Shown: positions 9,400 through 16,769 of the stretch, one piece after another | Layout: each line of letters opens with the position of its first letter | Position numbering within the stretch: the stretch's first letter is position 1 | Assembly (NCBI GenBank): GCA_905235845.1 | Contig: CAJONG010000006.1 | Location: 1 to 40,546, forward strand | Source of the DNA: an uncultured Lachnospiraceae bacterium | GTDB taxonomy: Bacteria; Bacillota; Clostridia; Lachnospirales; Lachnospiraceae | Direction of reading: 5' to 3' | Length of the DNA: 40,546 bases | Made by a program: the position numbers and the translations under genes | Notes under the pieces: model-generated | The model's input: only the letters and a program-made list of their open reading frames with translations | Databases searched by the model: none | What the model was told of the DNA's origin: nothing

Positions 9400-11058
9400 A
9401 TGAGTGTAGGGAGTTTTCTTGGCACCACCAAAGGTAAAGCCGTGTCTATAGGCGGCGGAGTGGTGATAGCAGTGGGAATCGCTGTGGCAGTGCTTATGCA
9501 GGGCGACGGATACAGGAGTATATCCGTAGAGCAGGTAAGCGGTACAGTAAGCATAGCAGGAGAGAAGAATAACGGACAGGCGTATGTGGGGCAGCACCTC
9601 TACAGCGGGGACGATGTAACCGTTGCGGATGCATCGGAGCTTACGATGTGCATGGATAATGACAAATATGTCTATGCGGATGCCAATACCCACTTCTCTT
9701 TGCAGGCTTCGGCACCGAATGATGACAGCAAGATCAAGATATATCTGGATGCCGGTTCGGAGCTTAATGTGCTGCAGAGTGCACTTGGTGCTAATGATTC
9801 GTATGAGGTGGATACACCTAATTCCACCATGTCGGTAAGAGGTACTACCTTCCGTGTGACGGTATATGTGGCTGCGGACGGCCTTAAGTATACTCTGCTT
9901 GAAGTCACGGAGGGACAGGTGCTGTGCAGACTTAAGACAGAGGATGGCACATATAACGGCGTGGAGAGGATATTCACCGCGGGGCAGAGTGCCCTTATAA
10001 GAGGTAATTATGAATTCTCCGAGTTCGTCACAAGCGGAATGCTCGATGCGGACGACTTAAATAACGGCGATAAGGATGAGGATGTGCTGATGCTTGCATA
10101 TAATGCACTTCCTAAGGGTGGCATGGAGCGACTCATCGCCTTACTTGAAAATGGCGGATTCATAGATTCCGGCGATGATAAGGATAACGATACGGACGGG
10201 GCGAACACCGAGGTAGGGGCAGTACCTACGCCCACGCCTACACCTACCCCGGAACCTGAAGAGCAGGTAACGGATAACGGTGATACACAGACAGGCGATG
10301 AAGGCGACAGACCTGAGCCTGTAAGGAGCCTTAGAGATACCATAAGGCAGGGTGCTATGGCATATGTGGTAAGCACCGATGCCGAGACAGGCATAATGAC
10401 TCTGACTAACGGTGAGGAATTCGATCCCGCATTCTATGCAAGGGAGAACCCGGACGCAGTAGCGAACTTCGGAAGCGATCCCGAATCTCTTCTGACACAT
10501 TATCTTATATTCGGACAGAATGAGAACAGACCGCCTTCCCTTAGGGCAGCATTAGAGCAAGAAGAGACATTAAGACAGTTCGCGGCTGCACTTGAAGAGG
10601 GCACCGAAGATACATCCGGCACTTCATCCGGCAGCAACTCATCCGGCAGCAGTTCATCGGGCAGTGGTTCTTCAGGCTCAGGCTCCGGTGGCTCAGGTTC
10701 CGGTGGCGGCTCGGGAAATGGAGGAAACTTTAATCCGACTACAGGTAAAGTAACACTCCCCGGTGGAGCAGTGGCAGATTATATAGATGGTCGATTGGAT
10801 TTGCCAAATGGTAGTTCTCTTGATTTGCCATTCATTATTACAGATAGTGATACAGGTGAACAAACAACTATAAGCCATTTGGAGGAGATAGAATGGGGGT
10901 CAGAAGATAAAGATATAACTGTGACTGCCGGAGGATACATGGCTAGTACAAGACAAGATCAAGGTCGCACGCGGTATACATTGACAGGTCCGGCTGGTGT
11001 AGATGGCTATGAAGGTTATGAAATAGGAGAATTTAAGGAAGCTATTGCAGGGTTATAA
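9400..11058 (+). CDS. FecR domain surface protein with PT-rich and SG-rich linkers
   Basis: N-terminal TM; VEQVSGTVSI...SELTM...DAGSELNVL...YEVDTPNSTMSVRGTTFRVTV FecR signature; PTPTPTPTPEP and SGSS/GSGG low-complexity linkers. Confidence 0.8.
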   Translation: MSVGSFLGTTKGKAVSIGGGVVIAVGIAVAVLMQGDGYRSISVEQVSGTVSIAGEKNNGQAYVGQHLYSGDDVTVADASELTMCMDNDKYVYADANTHFSLQASAPNDDSKIKIYLDAGSELNVLQSALGANDSYEVDTPNSTMSVRGTTFRVTVYVAADGLKYTLLEVTEGQVLCRLKTEDGTYNGVERIFTAGQSALIRGNYEFSEFVTSGMLDADDLNNGDKDEDVLMLAYNALPKGGMERLIALLENGGFIDSGDDKDNDTDGANTEVGAVPTPTPTPTPEPEEQVTDNGDTQTGDEGDRPEPVRSLRDTIRQGAMAYVVSTDAETGIMTLTNGEEFDPAFYARENPDAVANFGSDPESLLTHYLIFGQNENRPPSLRAALEQEETLRQFAAALEEGTEDTSGTSSGSNSSGSSSSGSGSSGSGSGGSGSGGGSGNGGNFNPTTGKVTLPGGAVADYIDGRLDLPNGSSLDLPFIITDSDTGEQTTISHLEEIEWGSEDKDITVTAGGYMASTRQDQGRTRYTLTGPAGVDGYEGYEIGEFKEAIAGL

Positions 11059-11223
11059 TAGATAATCCGTAAGAAATTTGAGATTATATCTGATGGAATA
11101 GTATGCGATATTCACTTTTCTAGTCAAGATAAGCATGATTATGCGGATTGCAGAGTGATAAGGCTGCGATCAATGCGGAGCTAACAACAGTTGGTTTAGG
11201 CACTATATGATAAAATGGTATAT

Positions 11224-11386
11224 TAGTTCGCAAATAAGCCGTGAAAAGTGAATTCCGTATTCAGGGCGTATAAAACGTCGGCACTTATGTCGTGTTCTTT
11301 GCGACATTAGTGCCGCTACGTTTTATCCCGAAGCGAGAGCGTTCTGAATCGGAATTGTCACTTTTCACGGCGTAGCGGACTTGTAG
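11224..11386. repeat. Large intergenic inverted repeat / hairpin element (copy 1)
   Basis: GCCGTGAAAAGTGA...TCACTTTTCACGGC outer arms; ATAAAACGTcGGCACTTATGTCG-loop-CGACATTAGTGCCgctACGTTTTAT inner arms. Confidence 0.8.
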
Positions 11387-11524
11387 TATATGAATAAGTG
11401 TTTGACAATCGGAATCATTGCTGTCACAGTAGGAGCGAACAGTATAATTCTGTACGTTATTTCATCCGTGAGTGTTTTGGTTGATGGCAATTTATGTGAT
11501 TGAGCAAGTCTTACAAAATACGTA

Positions 11525-11552
11525 AAACCCGTTAGAATAGTCTAACGGGTTT
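11525..11552. terminator. Hairpin terminator-like
   Basis: AAACCCGTTAGA-atag-TCTAACGGGTTT perfect 12-bp stem. Confidence 0.65.
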
Positions 11553-11701
11553 GCTATTTACCACTAAAAAGCATATAATAAAGCCGTAGGATTGGCTTTT
11601 AAGCTATTGCAGATTAAAAGGAATGGATAACCACAGCCCTTTCTTATGCTTTGATTATAGATGTTAAGCAAAGAAAGGAGAACGCCATAGTAAGAGGGAA
11701 A

Positions 11702-11923
11702 ATGATGAACTATACGGTATTTTTTTCATGGGATGAAGAAGCTGACGTCTGGGTAGCTACAAGCCCTGATATTATAGGTCTTGTTTTGGAATCTGATTCT
11801 TTAGATGCCCTGATGGACAGGGTTAAGGATGCTGTTCCTGAGCTTCTTAAGCTTAATTCTCAAAGAACTGCAAATACAGTAAGTTTTGTGTGTAATCGCA
11901 CACAGTCTATGGCGTATGCATAA
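11702..11923 (+). CDS. HicB/DUF1902-like small protein, possible orphan antitoxin
   Basis: MMNYTVFFSWDEEADVWVATSPDIIGLVLESDSLDALMDRVKDAVPELL; no adjacent HicA-like ORF. Confidence 0.65.
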   Translation: MMNYTVFFSWDEEADVWVATSPDIIGLVLESDSLDALMDRVKDAVPELLKLNSQRTANTVSFVCNRTQSMAYA

Positions 11924-12048
11924 TGACTTTTCGCAGAGCAGAAAAACCCCTTGCGTTCCACGATTTTCTATGCTAAGATAATGACTCGTGATATATATTC
12001 CTTGTCGGGAGAGAGACCCGGCCAGAGACCAAAAGGAGGTAAAAGAGC

Positions 12049-12339
12049 ATGAACAAGTATGAGTTAGCCGTTGTTGTCAATGCTACTATCGAAGACGAAG
12101 AGAGAAATGCTACTGTAGATAAGTGCAAGGCTCTTATCGAGAGATTCGGTGGACAGATAACCAATGTTGACGACTGGGGTAAGAAGCGTCTTGCTTATGA
12201 CATTCAGAAGATGAGAGAGGCTTATTACTACTTCATCCAGTTCGACGCAGAGACAACTGCTCCGGCAGAGATCGAGCAGAGAATGCGGATCATGGACAAC
12301 GTTCTTCGATATTTATGCGTTAGATGCGACGAGGCATAA
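12049..12339 (+). CDS. rpsF: 30S ribosomal protein S6
   Basis: MNKYELAVVVNATIEDEE... GGQITNVDDWGKKRLAYDIQKMREAYYY; rpsF-ssb-rpsR order. Confidence 0.95.
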   Translation: MNKYELAVVVNATIEDEERNATVDKCKALIERFGGQITNVDDWGKKRLAYDIQKMREAYYYFIQFDAETTAPAEIEQRMRIMDNVLRYLCVRCDEA

Positions 12340-12354
12340 TAGGAGAAGTATTTT

Positions 12355-12807
12355 ATGAACAGAGTAATTTTAATGGGTCGTTTGACCAGAGATCCCGAAG
12401 TCAGATATTCGCAGAATGATACATCCATGGCGATCGCAAGATACACTCTTGCCGTTGACAGAAGAGTATCAAGGAATAATACGGATGGTCAGACAGCAGA
12501 TTTTATCAACATCGTGGCCTTTGGCAGACTCGGAGAGTTCTCTGAGAAGTATCTGCACAGGGGAACGAAAGTAGCACTTGAGGGACGCATCCAGACAGGC
12601 AGTTATACCAATAAGGATGGCGTCAAGGTATACACCACTGAGGTGATCGCTGATAATATAGAGTTCGCAGAGAGTAAGGGCGCATCAGAAGGCCAGGGTG
12701 GCGGCCAGAGTTATTCCGCACCTCAGGCATCTGCAGCTCCGGCACCCGCTGATGACGGTTTCATGAACATTCCCGACGGAATAGATGAAGAGTTACCGTT
12801 CTCTTAA
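12355..12807 (+). CDS. ssb: Single-stranded DNA-binding protein
   Basis: MNRVILMGRLTRDPEVRYSQ OB fold; acidic C-terminal tip DGIDEELPFS. Confidence 0.95.
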   Translation: MNRVILMGRLTRDPEVRYSQNDTSMAIARYTLAVDRRVSRNNTDGQTADFINIVAFGRLGEFSEKYLHRGTKVALEGRIQTGSYTNKDGVKVYTTEVIADNIEFAESKGASEGQGGGQSYSAPQASAAPAPADDGFMNIPDGIDEELPFS

Positions 12808-12861
12808 GTGGTGATACGGTCAGATGCTTAAGCATCATATTTAGATTAGGAGGCATGTAGC

Positions 12862-13128
12862 ATGGCTTATAATAAGACAGAAGGCGCAGATGCAGCTCGT
12901 CCGAAGAGACCGGGCGGAATGCGCAGAAGAAAAAAGGTATGTGTGTTCTGTGGTAAGGACAATGTAATAGATTACAAGGATACAGCTAAGCTTAAGAGAT
13001 ACGTCTCAGAGCGCGGCAAGATCCTTCCCCGCAGGATCACAGGTAACTGTGCTAAGCACCAGAGAGCATTGACAGTAGCTATCAAGAGAGCTCGTCACGT
13101 TGCACTGATGCCTTATACAGTAGAGTAA
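12862..13128 (+). CDS. rpsR: 30S ribosomal protein S18
   Basis: [66 protein letters not shown]. Confidence 0.95.
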   Translation: MAYNKTEGADAARPKRPGGMRRRKKVCVFCGKDNVIDYKDTAKLKRYVSERGKILPRRITGNCAKHQRALTVAIKRARHVALMPYTVE

Positions 13129-13144
13129 TTCAACACGTGTACAT

Positions 13145-13170
13145 AAGACGGAGACTTAAGTCTCCGTCTT
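13145..13170. terminator. Rho-independent terminator after rpsR
   Basis: 26-bp perfect palindrome AAGACGGAGACTTAAGTCTCCGTCTT followed by TTTG. Confidence 0.85.
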
Positions 13171-13256
13171 TTTGTATAGATATCTTTTTGGTATTATAGA
13201 AAAAATTACGGCTGAAAAAAGGTTATCTTTATGATAAGATAGGCATAGAGATTTTA

Positions 13257-14294
13257 ATGAAAAGGAAAGATATGCTTAGAACTATAGAATTATTTGCCGG
13301 AGCCGGAGGCTTAGCCCTTGGCATTGAAAAAGCAGGATTTGAGACAATTGGATTAATTGAATTTGACCAAGATGCATGTGACACTTTGAAAAAGAACAGA
13401 CCGGATTGGAATGTTATTTGTGAAGATATAGAGAAGATTTCGTGTTTGGATCTGGAGCAGTACTTTTATATCAAGAAGGGAGAGCTGGATCTTTTATCGG
13501 GAGGAGCACCATGTCAGGCTTTTTCCTATGCAGGGAAGAGGTTGGGATTCGAAGATACCAGAGGCACCTTGTTCTTTAATTACGCCCTTTTTCTTAAGAA
13601 ACTTCAACCCAAAATGTTTCTTTTTGAAAATGTCAGAGGATTATTGACACACGATAATGGAAAAACCTATAGAACAATACTGAATGTTTTTGAAGATGCA
13701 GGATATGAAATAAAAAAACAAATAATGAATGCCTGGGATTATGGTGTGGCTCAAAAGAGAGAGCGACTGATGACTATCGGTATCAGGAAAGATCTGACAG
13801 AACGTATACACTTCAAATTCCCTTTACCACATGAGTATAAACCTGTTCTAAGGGACATACTGAATAACGTCCCGGATTCACCATATATTCCTTATGGAGA
13901 AAAAAAGAGGAAGATTTTTGAAATGGTTCCGCCCGGAGGATACTGGAGAGATATTGATCCGGAGATAGCAAAAGATTACATGAAGAGTTGCTGGTATATG
14001 GAGGGTGGAAGAACCGGAATACTTAGAAGACTAAGTATGGATGAGCCTTCATTAACGGTTCTTACTTCTCCATCACAGAAACAGACCGAGCGCTGTCATC
14101 CTTTAGAAGCGAGACCTTTTACAATAAGGGAAAATGCAAGATGTCAAAGTTTCCCGGATGATTGGGAATTTTGTGGAAGTTTGATGTCACAGTATAAACA
14201 AGTCGGAAATGCTGTTCCGGTAAATTTGGCATATGAAGTTGCAATAGAAATAAAAAAGGCATTGGAGGGAAGTATAAATGGATTGGAATCTTAG
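13257..14294 (+). CDS. DNA (cytosine-5) methyltransferase (type II R-M)
   Basis: ELFAGAGGLALGIEKAGF, GGAPCQAFSYAGKR, FENVRGL, AQKRERL, RECH-like ARCQSFPDDWEF, QVGNAVPVNLA. Confidence 0.92.
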   Translation: MKRKDMLRTIELFAGAGGLALGIEKAGFETIGLIEFDQDACDTLKKNRPDWNVICEDIEKISCLDLEQYFYIKKGELDLLSGGAPCQAFSYAGKRLGFEDTRGTLFFNYALFLKKLQPKMFLFENVRGLLTHDNGKTYRTILNVFEDAGYEIKKQIMNAWDYGVAQKRERLMTIGIRKDLTERIHFKFPLPHEYKPVLRDILNNVPDSPYIPYGEKKRKIFEMVPPGGYWRDIDPEIAKDYMKSCWYMEGGRTGILRRLSMDEPSLTVLTSPSQKQTERCHPLEARPFTIRENARCQSFPDDWEFCGSLMSQYKQVGNAVPVNLAYEVAIEIKKALEGSINGLES

Positions 14295-15174
14295 TTTCAT
14301 AAAAAAGGAAGATTTTTTACAGCATGTTAAGGACACAATAAAAAAGTATGGTGATAAGCTTGAGCCATACAATATGAAGAAGTTTAATTCAAATACGGTT
14401 GATCCGATTAAAATGATCTTTGATAAAACCGTATATAGAAGTACGTGGGAGGAAATAATAAGCAATGAGATATTCAGACAGCGTGACAAGGCTAATAATA
14501 ATGATATAGGATATTTTCATCAAAGGATATTCCGTTATATTGATAAATGCCATGTTCCCGAAAACGGATCAGAGGGCGGATGGGATGTAATTGTAAAGAA
14601 TAAAGATGGAATTGGTCTGCCGGACGGAGATACAGTTCATACTATATATGTTGAAATGAAAAACAAGCATAATACAATGAACTCTTCTGCTGCCGGAAAA
14701 ACATATATCAAGATGCAGAACCAATTATTAAATGATGATGACTGTGCTTGTTTTTTGGTTGAAGCAGTCGCAAAGCAATCACAAAATATTAAATGGGAAA
14801 CTACAGTTGATGGTAAGAAGGTATCTCATAAGCGAATCAGAAGAGTGAGTTTAGATCAATTTTATGAATTGGTGACGGGTGAAAAGGATGCTTTTTATAA
14901 ATTGTGTATGGTTCTACCCGAGGCTATTCAAGAGGTGATTGAAGATAGCAAAGAGGAATTGAGAATACCAAAGGACACAGTTGTAGATGAACTCAAAAAT
15001 ATAGCAAAAAGAACAAAAATTGAATCCGAAGATTTAGCGATGTCTATAGCCATCTATTTACTTGGGTTTAGTTCATATAATGGATTTAACAGATTAATTA
15101 AAACCGGTGGAAATGATAAGTTGTTAGATGTGTTGTATGAATATGCAACTAAAATTGACAAGCTGGTTGATTAG
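14278..15174 (+). CDS. Type II restriction endonuclease, Eco47II/Sau96I-like family
   Basis: DPIKMIFDKTVY, IGYFHQRIFRYI, VEMKNKHNTMNSSAAGKTYIKMQNQ motifs; overlaps the C5 MTase ORF by 17 nt. Confidence 0.82.
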   Translation: MDWNLSFIKKEDFLQHVKDTIKKYGDKLEPYNMKKFNSNTVDPIKMIFDKTVYRSTWEEIISNEIFRQRDKANNNDIGYFHQRIFRYIDKCHVPENGSEGGWDVIVKNKDGIGLPDGDTVHTIYVEMKNKHNTMNSSAAGKTYIKMQNQLLNDDDCACFLVEAVAKQSQNIKWETTVDGKKVSHKRIRRVSLDQFYELVTGEKDAFYKLCMVLPEAIQEVIEDSKEELRIPKDTVVDELKNIAKRTKIESEDLAMSIAIYLLGFSSYNGFNRLIKTGGNDKLLDVLYEYATKIDKLVD

Positions 15175-15212
15175 TTTAAAGAGCAAGGTTCAGTCCTTGC
15201 TCTTTAAACTAA
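15171..15212. terminator. Long perfect hairpin overlapping the stop codon of the restriction gene
   Basis: TTAGTTTAAAGAGCAAGG-ttcagt-CCTTGCTCTTTAAACTAA, 18-bp perfect stem. Confidence 0.7.
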
Positions 15213-15228
15213 GGGAGAAAACGACGAA

Positions 15229-16359
15229 ATGAGATATGCCATAGCAATAGACATAGGTACGACCAATATAGAGGCGGCGCTGGTTGCGATAGATGAGAAT
15301 AAGACTGACTGCGGCAATAAGGCTATAGTTATGTCAACCATAATACAGCAGAATGTCAACAGAAGATTCGGTCGTGATGTGATGACAAGGATCACTCAGG
15401 CTGGGAGAGGTAATCTGCATGTGATGAGTACGGAGCTTCGTTCTCAACTGTCGGATATGATTAAAGAGCTTGCAGGAGAGGTTGACATAAGTAAGATAGT
15501 GATAGCCTGCAACACTACGATGACACATATCCTATTGGAAGAGGATTGCCATAATCTCGGCGTATATCCCTTTAAGCCGGTGCATATAGAACGGACTGAT
15601 ATTATGTCAACCGACATAGATATACTTGATGGCAGAGCACCTGTTCCGGTCACCATCCTGCCGGGATTCTCGGCTTACGTGGGTGGAGATATACTGTCCG
15701 GTGTACTTAGCCTAGACCTTTTTAATAAGAGCGGAAGGACGCTGCTCATAGACCTTGGTACTAACGGAGAGATGGTATATCACGATGCTGATTCGGACAT
15801 GACTCTGGTCACATCTACAGCAGCGGGTCCGGCCTTCGAGCTGGCAGGGAGAGCCAAGGCCACGGAGATAATAGAGGGTATCGCATCACTGCGTAGGATG
15901 GGAATAGTGGATGATACCGGACTCTTGGCAGACGAATATTTTGAATACGGATATAAGTATAAGGAAGTTAACATAACACAATCTCTGATCCGTGATGTCC
16001 AGACTGCCAAGGCAGCCATTCGTGCAGGGATAGAGATATTGCTCTCTAAAGTATCACAATGTGCATACTTCGGCAGGGGTCATGCGAAGGAGATGGAAGA
16101 TAGCAACGTTGCCTTGATCGATACGGTCTATATCTCCGGAGCATTCGGCGATAATCTTAATGCTGAGGATGCTATAGCCATAGGCATGATCCCGACATCC
16201 TTTAGAGGTCGCATTACTCCGTGTGGTAATACTTCACTTTCAGGAGCTATCAGGTATTGCACGGGCATGGATGAATTATATATCCCTGAATTTGATGAAA
16301 TCTATCTTTCAACTGAGCAGGATTTCAATGATTTATACATAGAATATATGAATCTGTGA
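15229..16359 (+). CDS. RACo-like ASKHA ATPase domain protein (DUF4445) without N-terminal 2Fe-2S domain
   Basis: AIDIGTTNIEAALV, LPGFSAYVGGDILSGVL, LLIDLGTNGEMVYH, GPAFELAG, DVQTAKAAIRAGIEILL, YISGAFG. Confidence 0.8.
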   Translation: MRYAIAIDIGTTNIEAALVAIDENKTDCGNKAIVMSTIIQQNVNRRFGRDVMTRITQAGRGNLHVMSTELRSQLSDMIKELAGEVDISKIVIACNTTMTHILLEEDCHNLGVYPFKPVHIERTDIMSTDIDILDGRAPVPVTILPGFSAYVGGDILSGVLSLDLFNKSGRTLLIDLGTNGEMVYHDADSDMTLVTSTAAGPAFELAGRAKATEIIEGIASLRRMGIVDDTGLLADEYFEYGYKYKEVNITQSLIRDVQTAKAAIRAGIEILLSKVSQCAYFGRGHAKEMEDSNVALIDTVYISGAFGDNLNAEDAIAIGMIPTSFRGRITPCGNTSLSGAIRYCTGMDELYIPEFDEIYLSTEQDFNDLYIEYMNL

Positions 16360-16366
16360 TCCGGAG

Positions 16367-16667
16367 TAGGACCATAACGCAGACAGGGGTGTTTAGTCCT
16401 ACCGACAATTTGATATTTATAGGATCAAATCGGATAACATATATTATAGTCCTACCACAGCGCAACATCTTAGTAGGACGAAGGTGTAAGAAGATAGAGT
16501 TAGTCCTATTTTTTCAGCTTTATAAGTAGGACTGGAAACAAGAAAGAATGAACCAGTCCTAAAACATGGCAAAAAAAATTAGGACAATACAATATAATCA
16601 TAAAGTCAGTCCTATAAGCTAATGATAGTAGGTAGGACAATACTAACAAACTGATAAATCGGTCCGA
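16367..16667. repeat. 53-bp-period array of alternating TAGGAC and AGTCCTA half-sites (six of each, two degenerate)
   Basis: TAGGAC starts: 16367, 16420 (TAGGAT), 16474, 16527, 16580, 16633. AGTCCTA starts: 16395, 16448, 16502, 16555, 16608, 16661 (GGTCCGA). Spacings 53/53-54/53/53/53 in both series; spacers not conserved. Confidence 0.92.
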
Positions 16668-16769
16668 TCACCTGATCCCCCACGTTATATCTATATATAG
16701 CCGTTATGGTCCTCAAACTCACTATATATCGTGTTACTCTAAATGTCAGGAAGTGGTATAATATACCTT

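Noticed and set aside
10228-10725. PT- and SG-encoding short repeats as a mobile or CRISPR-like repeat
   Set aside because: In-frame low-complexity linker codons in the FecR-domain protein.
11990-12048. S6:S18 leader autoregulatory RNA upstream of rpsF
   Set aside because: Expected location, but I could not confirm the conserved motif or structure by eye; needs an Rfam scan.
16367-16667. Interpretation of the 53-bp array as CRISPR
   Set aside because: Conserved blocks are only 6-7 bp, alternate in orientation, and spacers are 18/22 nt; no cas genes in the window.
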